Assembly: GCF_900109325.1 (NCBI RefSeq)
Contig: NZ_FNZU01000005.1
Coordinates: 1-64,000, forward strand
Direction of reading: 5' to 3'
Source: Alkalibacterium pelagium
GTDB taxonomy: Bacteria > Bacillota > Bacilli > Lactobacillales > Carnobacteriaceae_A
DNA: 64,000 bases
Shown in pieces: positions 45,128 to 52,650 of this stretch. Below the pieces are notes generated by a model. It did no database searches and was not told where the DNA came from. It saw only the letters and a program-made list of their open reading frames with translations. The position numbers and the translations under genes were made by a program. How positions within the stretch are numbered: position 1 is the stretch's first letter; every line of letters starts with the position of its first letter.

Positions 45128-46183
45128 TTATTCCCTAGTTTCGATGATAACCGCATCCTCCAGAATAGATTCTGGAATGGTGACGTTCAGACGTTCCGCT
45201 TTCTCCTGATTGATTAGAATATCTCCTTCACTCAGGACAAAAACAGGGAACGCACTCGGGTCCCGCCCGTCCAGTACTTCTGCAGCCATCCGTCCTGATT
45301 CGACCCCCATCTGTGTCTGGTTGATTCCAACTGTAACCAGTCCCCCCTGGGCAATCATCAGATCGACCGTCGGAATCAGAGGCATGTCGTAACGGTCCGC
45401 TTCGCTGACCACGGTGTCGAACGCACTCGCTATTGTATTGTCAGTCGGCAGGTAAATTACATCGACTTCCTGAGACATGGATGCAACCATCTGCTGAATA
45501 TCATTCGTACTTGATACCGTATAAGTGACCGGTTCAAGCCCCATTGATTCAATCACTTCTGTCGCCCGTTCTGCTTCAGCCCTGGAATTGTCCTCACCTG
45601 AACTGTATAATAGCCCGATCGTTGAGGCTTCCGGAAGTACGGCACTCATCAGCTCCAGCTGGGCTTCGACCGGGGCTTGATTCTTCACACCTGTGACATT
45701 TGTTCCCGGCTCGTCTTCTGACTCCACCAGACCGGCACCGACGGGATCGGATACGGCACCCATGATGATCGGAATCTCACTGGTTGCATTGGCAAACGCC
45801 TGGCTGGCCGGTGTACCGATACCGATCAGCAGATCTGCCCCGTCTTCCACGAGAGACTGAGCCATCGTGTTCATCAGGTTCTGATCGCCTTGAGCATTCT
45901 GAAAGTCGATTTCTGCGTTCTCCCCTTCGACATAGCCATGTTCAGCCAGCCCTTCTATTGCCCCCGCCGTAATTTCGTCCAGCGACGGATGACTGGTGGT
46001 CTGTAGGATACCGATTTTCACAGTTTCCTGTTCGTCGCTCTCATCAACTACTTGTTCGCTTCCATTACGATTTCCGCTGTCTATAGCTGTGTCGTCATCT
46101 GCACTAGTCAGCGAGGCAACAAAGACTCCGATAAGTAAAACTAAAATAGCGCCTAAAGTGATGATCATACCTTTTCTTTTCAT
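45128..46183 (-). CDS. trpX: Tryptophan ABC transporter substrate-binding protein
   Basis: A 351-residue binding protein of the ABC sugar/TrpX type (DUF534-like). The N-terminal membrane anchor MIITLGAILVLLIGVFVAS has no lipobox Cys, so the protein seems anchored by an uncleaved or Sec-cleaved signal. It has the family strands KIGILQTTSHPSLDEITAGAI, GTPASQAFANATSEIPIIMGAVSDPVGAGLV and TVGINQTQMGVESG. The linker after the anchor is acidic. The ATG follows GAGAGGACAAATCAATC and is overlapped by the upstream ORF containing WDW. Confidence 0.85.
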   Translation of the reverse strand: MKRKGMIITLGAILVLLIGVFVASLTSADDDTAIDSGNRNGSEQVVDESDEQETVKIGILQTTSHPSLDEITAGAIEGLAEHGYVEGENAEIDFQNAQGDQNLMNTMAQSLVEDGADLLIGIGTPASQAFANATSEIPIIMGAVSDPVGAGLVESEDEPGTNVTGVKNQAPVEAQLELMSAVLPEASTIGLLYSSGEDNSRAEAERATEVIESMGLEPVTYTVSSTNDIQQMVASMSQEVDVIYLPTDNTIASAFDTVVSEADRYDMPLIPTVDLMIAQGGLVTVGINQTQMGVESGRMAAEVLDGRDPSAFPVFVLSEGDILINQEKAERLNVTIPESILEDAVIIETRE

Positions 46184-46262
46184 GATTGATTTGTCCTCTC
46201 TTAATTAAATTCATTGGTTTTTCGGTCAATTTCTTGTTGCGCCAGTCCCAGTCAGATTCCAT
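46104..46262 (-). CDS. Small Trp-containing upstream ORF overlapping trpX
   Basis: An open frame of 52 codons starting ATG at 46262, nine bases after AAAGGAG, and ending TAG at 46104. It begins MESDWDWRNKK, so codons 5 and 7 are TGG. It overlaps the trpX start in another frame. The strong ribosome site and two near-adjacent Trp codons at the very start suggest a leader peptide that senses Trp-tRNA and couples or blocks trpX translation. Only the first part may matter; the C-terminal half in the trpX frame looks unselected. Confidence 0.5.
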   Translation of the reverse strand: MESDWDWRNKKLTEKPMNLIKRGQINHEKKRYDHHFRRYFSFTYRSLCCLAD

Positions 46263-46330
46263 CTGCATCCACTCCTTTAATTAAGACTCATTTTGACAGA
46301 AGATTTTTATTCACCCATACCTAGTGGTAC

Positions 46331-46378
46331 AAAAAAAGGCAATCTCCACGAATTGAATCGAATCGTGGAAATTGCCTT
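46331..46378 (-). terminator. Strong terminator inside the trp leader
   Basis: AAGGCAATCTCCACGA (46336-46351) pairs with TCGTGGAAATTGCCTT (46363-46378). On the minus strand it is followed by TTTTTTTG (46331-46337). It lies 70 bases before the WDW ORF and would stop any transcript from the promoter at 46618 unless overridden. Confidence 0.88.
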
Positions 46379-46387
46379 AAAATAAAC

Positions 46388-46493
46388 AAAAACCACATAG
46401 ATAATTTATCATCTATGCGGTGTAAAAAAATCCTCGTCAAAGTGAGCCGGCATAGATACAAAATTTAGATTTGTTCTAAACGTTGTATCTATG
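46388..46493 (-). promoter_or_regulatory. Mutually exclusive hairpins in the trp leader (attenuator)
   Basis: In transcript order: segment 1 CATAGATACAA (46493-46483), segment 2 TTGTATCTATGCCGG (46461-46447), segment 3 CCGCATAGAT (46420-46411), segment 4 ATCTATGTGG (46402-46393) and then TTTTTG. Segments 1:2 form one stem (with inner TTTAGA/TCTAAA), 3:4 a terminator stem, and 2:3 an alternative stem of 10 pairs with one bulge. This is an attenuator layout. GTTGTAT at the end of the upstream leader peptide can also pair with ATACAAC in segment 1. Confidence 0.7.
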
Positions 46494-46504
46494 AAAGAAA
46501 GTCT

Positions 46505-46579
46505 TCATCTATACAACAATCTGCGCCAGCTGTTCCAAGCCATATTCAGTTGTCTGGATTGAGCAGATCGTGTAAGCAT
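46505..46579 (-). CDS. Trp-containing leader peptide
   Basis: A 24-codon ORF: ATG at 46579, TGA at 46505, with AAGGAAGG five bases before the ATG. It reads MLTRSAQSRQLNMAWNSWRR then LLYR, so Trp codons are at 15 and 18. It lies about 30 bases after the predicted transcription start and just before the alternative hairpins, the position of an attenuator leader peptide. It is too short for routine gene calls. Two Trp in 24 residues is well above chance. Confidence 0.7.
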   Translation of the reverse strand: MLTRSAQSRQLNMAWNSWRRLLYR

Positions 46580-46617
46580 GTTGACCTTCCTTTCGTCTGT
46601 TTTTTAATGTGATTCTC

Positions 46618-46646
46618 ATACTACACCTATGAAATGGATCCGTCAA
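46618..46646 (-). promoter_or_regulatory. Promoter of the trp leader
   Basis: Minus strand TTGACG (46641-46646), 17 bases, TAGTAT (46618-46623). It places the transcript start near 46611, giving a leader of about 430 bases to trpX. Confidence 0.7.
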
Positions 46647-46727
46647 CATCTTTTTTGAGAAAATTCAAACTGATCTCAAATTTTCTTAAATTACTGGTGG
46701 CCAGGAAGCGATGGTCCTTTATGTAAA

Positions 46728-47102
46728 TCAGTCTCTTTCTTTTTCCTGCTGTCCTGCATGTTTCAACTGAGTCGGTAAAGACAACTGCTTCAAAAGCTGT
46801 CTGTCCAATAGACGTATGACAACAACTGAGACTGCAATTAAAGCGAAACTAATCAGTCGGTTATTGACTCCTAGACTGATTAATGTGATCACAGTAAGTA
46901 CTAACTGAATCAGGTCCCCTCTTATAACCGACTGAATGACCATTTCATCCTGTTTCCTATTCTCTTTAAGTAGTCGGCGCGTATTCCATCCTCGGCCTGA
47001 TGTTACAAATACGGACCAGGTCTCACCTTTGTATGCTTTAATAATGCCAATGATCGTCCACATCAGCAGGCTGAGTATGGCCAATCCTAATAATCTGTCC
47101 AC
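46728..47102 (-). CDS. Small membrane protein, unknown
   Basis: A 124-residue protein with three hydrophobic segments (LLGLAILSLLMWTIIGII, LIQLVLTVITLISLG and LISFALIAVSVVVIRLL) and a charged C-terminus. I do not recognise a family. The start is GTG at 47102 after AGGAGGATAAGCA. It stands alone upstream of the trp leader promoter on the same strand. The gap 47103-47303 before the next gene shows no clear element. Confidence 0.55.
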   Translation of the reverse strand: MDRLLGLAILSLLMWTIIGIIKAYKGETWSVFVTSGRGWNTRRLLKENRKQDEMVIQSVIRGDLIQLVLTVITLISLGVNNRLISFALIAVSVVVIRLLDRQLLKQLSLPTQLKHAGQQEKERD

Positions 47103-47312
47103 TGCTTATCCTCCTGTTATTATCTCTACTGTTACTTATGTATTTTATAATCACTAATAAAACTCATTTAATAAATCAATGTAAACAGTATATCCTGAAC
47201 ATTTTCTACTTACAAGTTATTTTCGGGCAGCCCTTATTTTTTCTCCTCCCTGTTTTCTTTTTGAACAGACATGTTAAACTTGGAAAGAGAGTAAAAGAAA
47301 GGTTTGACACAT

Positions 47313-48449
47313 ATGAATAAACGCGTTGCTATAATTGGAGCAGGAGTCGTCGGTGCTTCTGCCGCTTATGAATTGAGCAAAGATCCTTCTATTGATCTGA
47401 CGATATATGACGAAGGGACAGGACAAGGAACATCAGCTGCTGCAGGAATAATAAGTCCGTGGCTTTCCAGACGTCGAAACAAAAAGTGGTATGTCATGGT
47501 CAAGGAAGGCGCTGCTTTTTATCCCGATTTTCTATCTGAAGTCATGCAGGGCAAGGAGATTCCCTCTTCAGTTTACAGGAAAGTCGGCACCCTTTTATTT
47601 AAAAAGAAACCCGAATATCTGACTGAGATGCTTGAAATAGGAGAAAAAAGGCGGCTGGATGCACCGGAAATAGGTGAGCTCGCTATTTTAACAGCCGATG
47701 AAATCAGAGAAAAAATTCCGGTCTATAAAGGGGAGAATTCAGCACTTTGGGCTTCTGGAGGGGCACGCGTTGACGGCGGCCGATTAGTTGAGCTGCTTTT
47801 ATCACGAGCGGTTGAAAATGGAGCTGCTGTGATCAGGAAAAAAGCTCGATTCAAGCGAGCAGATCAAGGCTATTCAGTCCTGACAGACCACTCTGAAGAC
47901 TCTTTTGAATCTGTCATTCTGTCCGCTGCAGCCTGGCTCCCGGACTTGCTCGATCCTGAAGGCTATGACGTTGATATAAGACCACAAAAAGGTCAGCTTG
48001 CGGAAGTCCAGCTGTCAGATCATCAAACTGAAAACTGGCCGGTCATCATGCCTGAAGGCGAAGCGGATATTATTCCTTTTGAAGACGGGAAAGTAGTAAT
48101 AGGAGCGACACATGAGAATGACAAAGGATTCAATCTGACCATCGATGAAGAACTAGTCAGCACGCTGATTGATGATGCCGCTGCTTTCTTTTCGACAGAA
48201 CTGCATCAGGCATCCATTACATCCTACCGGGTTGGAACTAGAGCCTATACCTCTGACTTTGCTCCATTTTTCGGAGAAGTTCCTGATCTTCCAAACGTGT
48301 ATGCAGCCAGCGGTCTCGGGTCGACAGGTTTGACAGCAGGTCCATTAGTCGGAAAATGTCTGGCGGATCTTGTTAGAAAGATCTCGCCCCTGCTTCCGGT
48401 TGAAGATTATCCAATCGCTGACTATGTCAAAAAAAAAGAGCTGACTTAA
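47313..48449 (+). CDS. FAD-dependent amino acid oxidoreductase (DAO/DadA family)
   Basis: A 378-residue flavoprotein of the D-amino-acid oxidase/glycine oxidase family. AIIGAGVVGASAAYELS is the FAD dinucleotide loop at the N-terminus, with GTSAAAGIISPWLS after it and ASGLGSTGLTAGPLVGKCLADL at the C-terminus. It probably deaminates D-amino acids, sarcosine or glycine. ATG 47313 lies ten bases after GAAAGG; the TTG at 47304 is only two bases from that site. It is monocistronic. Confidence 0.82.
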   Translation: MNKRVAIIGAGVVGASAAYELSKDPSIDLTIYDEGTGQGTSAAAGIISPWLSRRRNKKWYVMVKEGAAFYPDFLSEVMQGKEIPSSVYRKVGTLLFKKKPEYLTEMLEIGEKRRLDAPEIGELAILTADEIREKIPVYKGENSALWASGGARVDGGRLVELLLSRAVENGAAVIRKKARFKRADQGYSVLTDHSEDSFESVILSAAAWLPDLLDPEGYDVDIRPQKGQLAEVQLSDHQTENWPVIMPEGEADIIPFEDGKVVIGATHENDKGFNLTIDEELVSTLIDDAAAFFSTELHQASITSYRVGTRAYTSDFAPFFGEVPDLPNVYAASGLGSTGLTAGPLVGKCLADLVRKISPLLPVEDYPIADYVKKKELT

Positions 48450-48478
48450 TTGTCTGACTCCGGTAAGTAAGGTATACT
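48450..48478 (+). promoter_or_regulatory. Promoter of the small membrane protein gene
   Basis: TTGTCT (48450-48455), 17 bases, TATACT (48473-48478), directly after the oxidase stop codon. Confidence 0.65.
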
Positions 48479-48519
48479 TTTAAAATAAGAGTGAGACAGG
48501 TAGACAAGGAGAGAGAATC

Positions 48520-48717
48520 ATGAAATCAGATAAAGTAGGCAAACTCATCGGATGGGCCGCCATGGCGATAGCCCTGATCGGATTTTTCGTCTGGAATATC
48601 CCTCTAGGGTTAGCCGCAATCATTTTAGGAACTGTCGGTCTTGCCAGCAATGAAAAAGGGTTGAACTGGACGGCCATTGCTTTCGGAGCGATTGCGATGA
48701 TTATTGGTATTATATAA
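48520..48717 (+). CDS. Small two-segment membrane protein, unknown
   Basis: A 65-residue protein with two hydrophobic hairpin segments (LIGWAAMAIALIGFFVW plus IPLGLAAIILGTVGLAS, then WTAIAFGAIAMIIGII). I know no family by name; the Gly/Ala-rich pattern resembles small DUF4190-like proteins. AAGGAGAGAGAATC precedes the ATG. It has its own promoter and a terminator shared with the convergent PAP2 gene. Confidence 0.65.
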   Translation: MKSDKVGKLIGWAAMAIALIGFFVWNIPLGLAAIILGTVGLASNEKGLNWTAIAFGAIAMIIGII

Positions 48718-48740
48718 ACTAAATGCCCTGTAGATAAAAG

Positions 48741-48783
48741 AATCCCCCTTGCCACAGACCTATTTCCTGTTGCAAGGGGGATT
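48741..48783. terminator. Bidirectional terminator
   Basis: AATCCCCCTTGC (48741-48752) and GCAAGGGGGATT (48772-48783). Plus strand: followed by TATTTAT. Minus strand: followed by CTTTTATC. It serves two convergent genes. Confidence 0.85.
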
Positions 48784-48786
48784 TAT

Positions 48787-49479
48787 TTATCGTTCGCCTT
48801 TCTTGTACCCTTTGTTCCGAAGTGAGGCACTGTAGAGTCCGATACTAAGTGAGAGAATCGCCAGCCCAAGTGAGTAGCCGCCAATGATATCTGACGGATA
48901 ATGCACGCCCAGATATACTCGACTGATGCCAATCAGCCCAATGAGCGGGATAAGTGTCACCGAAGCAGCGAGAACAGGTTTCCAGCTTTTACTGGCTCGA
49001 ATGATCAGAAACAGCAAAGCACCATAGGTAATAATCGATCCCATGGCATGTCCGCTGGGAAAAGAATAACCACCCTGAACGATCAGGTGCTCAACATGAG
49101 TCGGTCGCGGCCGTCTGAAGAAAATCTTTACCAGCTGGTTCACACCTCCGGCTCCTACACTGACTGTAAGAAAATACCAGACCGCCAGTCGCGTGTTTTT
49201 TCTGAAACGCCAGATGTAGAGAGAAAAAAGGATCGTAAACAGTCCCACGAACCAGCCATCACCCAGACGTGTGACAAAGATAAATCCCCATGTCAAAAGA
49301 GCTCGTCTCTCTTCATGAAACTCATTCCCTATCACTTCATCCAGTAGACCGATGAATCCCCAGTCATAAAAACTCATCCAGACTAAAAAGAGAAATGGAA
49401 TGGTGAGCACGGTGGCCAGGATAAACAGATTTTTGGGCTTGCCGAACTTACTAACAATATAATCTTTTGCTTCTTCCAT
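48787..49479 (-). CDS. PAP2-family membrane phosphatase
   Basis: A 230-residue membrane protein with about six segments and the three PAP2 motifs: KIFFRRPRP, YSFPSGHAMGS and SRVYLGVHYPSDIIGG. Bacterial members remove phosphate from undecaprenyl diphosphate or phosphatidylglycerol phosphate. ATG 49479 lies seven bases after AAAGGA; the earlier TTG at 49497 has no site. It is single-gene and convergent with the small protein gene. Confidence 0.88.
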   Translation of the reverse strand: MEEAKDYIVSKFGKPKNLFILATVLTIPFLFLVWMSFYDWGFIGLLDEVIGNEFHEERRALLTWGFIFVTRLGDGWFVGLFTILFSLYIWRFRKNTRLAVWYFLTVSVGAGGVNQLVKIFFRRPRPTHVEHLIVQGGYSFPSGHAMGSIITYGALLFLIIRASKSWKPVLAASVTLIPLIGLIGISRVYLGVHYPSDIIGGYSLGLAILSLSIGLYSASLRNKGYKKGER

Positions 49480-49598
49480 TATTCTATCCTTTCGCAAACT
49501 ATTTATGTTTTCAATTTATCAGTTTACCGTGTATTCGTCTGACTTTCAAACGTTACATTCCTGTTCGAAAATCAGACATATCTAATTGCAAAGTGGCT

Positions 49599-49627
49599 TT
49601 GACATGATGCGTGTCTTCCGGTAAAGT
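49599..49627 (+). promoter_or_regulatory. Promoter of guaC
   Basis: TTGACA (49599-49604), a 17-base spacer and TAAAGT (49622-49627). The leader to the ATG is about 75 bases. Confidence 0.7.
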
Positions 49628-49709
49628 AGTTTAGGGAAACTCAATTCTAAAAAACATGTTTTTCTCCCTACTATCTGTCTTTTCAGACTGCAAAAAAGAG
49701 GAGTACACC

Positions 49710-50741
49710 ATGAAAGTATTTGATTATGAAGATATACAACTTATTCCGGCGAAATCGATCGTCAGAAGTCGTTCAGAATGTGACACATCCATTACATTAG
49801 GCAAGCATACCTTTGCCATGCCTGTAGTTCCTGCAAATATGCAGACAGTGGTGGACGAAGAGCTGTCCATCTGGCTCGCAGAAAATAATTATTTCTATGT
49901 CATGCACCGTTTCGAAGAAGAAACACGTATCAACTTTATCCGTACAATGCATGACCGCGGACTGTATGCTTCTATCAGTCTAGGCGTCAAAACAGATGAA
50001 TATGATTTTGTAAAAGAATTAGCTGAAAAAGATCTTGCTCCTGACTACATTACGATCGATGTGGCCCACGGTCACTCTGATCTGGTCATCGATATGATCC
50101 GTCACGTGAAGCATCATCTTCCAGAAACTTTTCTGATTGCCGGTAATGTCGGTACTCCTGAAGCCGTGCGTGAACTTGAAAACGCCGGTGCAGATGCAAC
50201 TAAAGTCGGTATTGGTCCGGGTAAAGTCTGCACAACTAAACTTAAAACTGGTTTCGGAACCGGTGGATGGCAGCTTGCTGCTCTTTCTCATTGTTCAAAA
50301 GCAGCCCGCAAACCACTAATTGCCGATGGCGGCATCCGTACTCATGGAGACATTGCAAAATCCATTCGTTTCGGTGCAACTATGGTCATGATCGGTTCCC
50401 TGTTCGCAGGACACGATCAGTCTCCAGGTAAAATGGTGACGATCGATGGAAGACCATATAAAGAATACTTTGGCAGTGCCTCTTCTCATCAGAAAGGCGA
50501 ACGTAAAAATGTCGAAGGGAAAAAGATGCTGACCGAATACAAAGGGGATATCGCTGATACCCTACTTGAAATGAAACAGGATTTGCAGTCTTCCATCTCC
50601 TACGCTGGTGGCAATGACATTGAATCGCTTCGTAAAGTCGATTATGTTATCGTTAAGAATTCCATCATGAATGGAGAAAATTATAACGCAAGCGGAATCG
50701 ATGTACCGGACAGCTTCGCATCGAGCAATTTCACTTCCTGA
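49710..50741 (+). CDS. guaC: GMP reductase
   Basis: A 343-residue enzyme that reduces GMP to IMP with NADPH, balancing purine pools. It is of the IMPDH/GMPR TIM-barrel family: [15 protein letters not shown] at the N-terminus, [35 protein letters not shown] with the catalytic Cys, [17 protein letters not shown] and [20 protein letters not shown]. There are no CBS domains, which separates it from IMPDH. ATG 49710 follows AAAGAGGAG; the frame is open upstream to 49656 without similarity. It ends at a terminator. Confidence 0.95.
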   Translation: MKVFDYEDIQLIPAKSIVRSRSECDTSITLGKHTFAMPVVPANMQTVVDEELSIWLAENNYFYVMHRFEEETRINFIRTMHDRGLYASISLGVKTDEYDFVKELAEKDLAPDYITIDVAHGHSDLVIDMIRHVKHHLPETFLIAGNVGTPEAVRELENAGADATKVGIGPGKVCTTKLKTGFGTGGWQLAALSHCSKAARKPLIADGGIRTHGDIAKSIRFGATMVMIGSLFAGHDQSPGKMVTIDGRPYKEYFGSASSHQKGERKNVEGKKMLTEYKGDIADTLLEMKQDLQSSISYAGGNDIESLRKVDYVIVKNSIMNGENYNASGIDVPDSFASSNFTS

Positions 50742-50770
50742 ACAGAATGACAGACTAAACTGAATAGACT

Positions 50771-50813
50771 GAGACCCACAAGTTGATTGAGAGACAGTCA
50801 ATTTGTGGGTCTT
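50771..50813 (+). terminator. Terminator of guaC
   Basis: AGACCCACAA (50772-50781) and TTGTGGGTCT (50803-50812) arms with inner TTGA/TCAA, followed by TTACAATT. It also lies downstream of the convergent small ORF. Confidence 0.78.
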
Positions 50814-50820
50814 TACAATT

Positions 50821-50985
50821 CTACTTTTTAATTTCAATAATTATAATCACCAGGATATAAAGAAAAACGAGAAATAAAGCGAGAAACAGTGTCCAGAACG
50901 GTAGATCGAACAACAGACTCAATATCAGATAAATCAGCAAGGTAAAAAGAGGATACCAGACAATCGTTTTAGGATCTATTTCCAT
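50821..50985 (-). CDS. 54-residue small membrane protein after gmk
   Basis: A short ORF: ATG at 50985, TAG at 50821. It begins MEIDPKTIVWYPLFTLLIYL and then has a second very hydrophobic stretch (FWTLFLALFLVFLYILVIII) ending EIKK. GAGGA seven bases before the ATG overlaps the gmk stop codon, so the pair is translationally linked. Two membrane segments and a basic end are clear. No family is recognised. Confidence 0.65.
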   Translation of the reverse strand: MEIDPKTIVWYPLFTLLIYLILSLLFDLPFWTLFLALFLVFLYILVIIIIEIKK

Positions 50986-50988
50986 AAG

Positions 50989-51561
50989 CTATTCCTCATT
51001 TTCAGCCATAGACTGGTCTGTTTTCTTTCCAATCAGGCTCAGGATTTTATCAACAGTATCCTCTACAGATTTATTTTCAATAATCAGATCTGCTTCTTCA
51101 ACTGGTTTCAGCTCATCAGTCTGTCTGCTGAAAGACAGTCGTTCAGAGATTTTCTGCTCACTGTCTCCACGACCTGCCATTCTCTTTTTCATCTCTTCAG
51201 TTGATACATAGATGAAGATTACGATAGTTTCTTTTGGAAAAGTTTCTTTCATAGCCTTCGCTCCATTTTTATCCAATGAAACATGGACAACTGGCTTTTT
51301 TTCTAACGCTTCAGTCACTTCCTTCTTTGTCAGGCCGTAAAGTTTCTGATTATAGACAGTCTGTTCAATAAAATCATCCGAGTCCAGTTCTTCAACTTTT
51401 CTGAAATAGTAATCGACGCCATCTATTTCTCCTTCACGTGGTTGGCGGGTCGTCGTCGTCACCAGTTTAGGTATTCCTTTCTTTGTCAAAAGTTCTCCCA
51501 CTGTCGTTTTTCCGCTTCCACTTGGTCCAACCAGGACGATGATCCGATTATCGTTCGTCAT
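50989..51561 (-). CDS. gmk: Guanylate kinase-like protein
   Basis: A 190-residue P-loop kinase of the guanylate kinase family: VLVGPSGSGKTTVGELL (P-loop), TTTTRQPREGEIDGVDYYF (GMP-binding region) and KRMAGRGDSEQKISERL (lid). It phosphorylates GMP to GDP. It is somewhat divergent and shorter at the N-terminus than the usual essential Gmk, so it may be a second copy. GAGGAG is about 13 bases from the ATG. The gene lies near guaC, in keeping with guanine-nucleotide metabolism. Confidence 0.8.
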   Translation of the reverse strand: MTNDNRIIVLVGPSGSGKTTVGELLTKKGIPKLVTTTTRQPREGEIDGVDYYFRKVEELDSDDFIEQTVYNQKLYGLTKKEVTEALEKKPVVHVSLDKNGAKAMKETFPKETIVIFIYVSTEEMKKRMAGRGDSEQKISERLSFSRQTDELKPVEEADLIIENKSVEDTVDKILSLIGKKTDQSMAENEE

Positions 51562-51640
51562 TGTATGCTCAGTCTCCTCTTTATGAAAAGAGAATAAACA
51601 GAAGTCGTCTGCTTACTCTCTTCACTGGTTATATCTATAG

Positions 51641-52303
51641 TTATCCACCTAATGTTACATCAGTTTCCTGATACCATTCCAGTGCTTCATGCAGATGCTC
51701 ATCTTTATAGTTCGGCCAATATTCATCGATCACATAAATATCGGAATAAATAGACTGAATCGGCAGAAAACCGCTCAAGCGCCTTCTTCCGCCCCATCTC
51801 AAGACCATGTCCATTCGGGAAATATCTTTGGATGCTATATGGTCGATGACGTTATTATCACTAGAAGCTTCTCCATTTTTCAATCCGTAATTCAGATCCC
51901 AGTTCCAGCCATAATTGACGAGGAAATTGACTTTCATTCTGCCTTCACCAAATTTGGTTCGTTTCATTGCATAAGGAAGCAGTTCTTTAGGAAATACTTT
52001 AGAATCCGTATTTCCTATGACCAGCAAGTCTGCATCACGTTTTTTCAGTTCATTTACTGAATCAACACATGCTTTCTGAAATGCTTTTGTCTGAAGCGAC
52101 GGACGCTTGACATTATCCATAGTAAAGCCATAGTAAGTCATTTCTTCTACCCCGAGTTCAAGGCAGGCTTCATATAACTTAAGTCCCGGTCCAATCCCAT
52201 GATCATACCCATCATGTTTTTTTAATCCTTTATGGACGGCCCATCTCCTGTTGCCGTCTGGAATCACGCCAATGTGTTTTGGTAAACGTTTATAGTTTTT
52301 CAT
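51641..52303 (-). CDS. Divergent cis-prenyltransferase (UppS family)
   Basis: A 220-residue member of the undecaprenyl diphosphate synthase family. The catalytic Asp is in GVIPDGNRRWA (the usual form is MDGNGRWA), and the C-terminal RWGGRRRLSGFLPIQS replaces the usual RTSGEQRLSNF. It is shorter and more divergent than housekeeping UppS, which probably lies elsewhere. It may make a shorter or different prenyl chain. The ATG follows GGGAGACTTTTAGATTA. There is a gap of about 80 bases to gmk downstream. Confidence 0.78.
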   Translation of the reverse strand: MKNYKRLPKHIGVIPDGNRRWAVHKGLKKHDGYDHGIGPGLKLYEACLELGVEEMTYYGFTMDNVKRPSLQTKAFQKACVDSVNELKKRDADLLVIGNTDSKVFPKELLPYAMKRTKFGEGRMKVNFLVNYGWNWDLNYGLKNGEASSDNNVIDHIASKDISRMDMVLRWGGRRRLSGFLPIQSIYSDIYVIDEYWPNYKDEHLHEALEWYQETDVTLGG

Positions 52304-52580
52304 TAATCTAAAAGTCTCCCTCTAATTGTTTTGCAAACATTCCAGAATCAGTGGATAAAATGCTTACTACTATCATACCGTTTTTTAGATGGATTCATCA
52401 ACTAAGAGAACAGTTTTAATTGAAAAAAGTTCTGCATAAGCGCGCCAGTAAAAATTTCCTCTTCAGTAAACATATGGATTTGTTTTTGTAAAATAAATTG
52501 AGTACAAAATTCACCATGATCACTAATGATCAAATTTAAAACCTTAAAATACAGCATTTTATATTCATAATATTTATAGT

Positions 52581-52615
52581 TTGTGATTGACTGAACAATG
52601 TATTTTATTTATAAT
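52581..52615 (+). promoter_or_regulatory. adhP promoter with possible Rex site
   Basis: TTGACT (52587-52592), 17 bases, TATAAT (52610-52615). Overlapping the -35 is TTGTGATTGACTGAACAA (52581-52598), which resembles the Rex operator TTGTGAA-N4-TTCACAA on the left side and in the final ACAA. Rex senses NADH/NAD and often controls alcohol dehydrogenases. The rest of 52304-52580 is AT-rich and shows nothing. Confidence 0.55.
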
Positions 52616-52650
52616 TACAGTAAGAATTTAACAAGAAAGGAAGAAAAATC

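Noticed and set aside
45128-45156. trpY starting at the ATG 45156, overlapping trpX
   Set aside because: GGAGG directly abuts that ATG; the ATG at 45111 has correct spacing and matches family length.
46184-46727. T-box riboswitch upstream of trpX
   Set aside because: No AGGGTGGNACCGCG-type T-box sequence is found; the hairpins are explained better by the leader-peptide attenuator.
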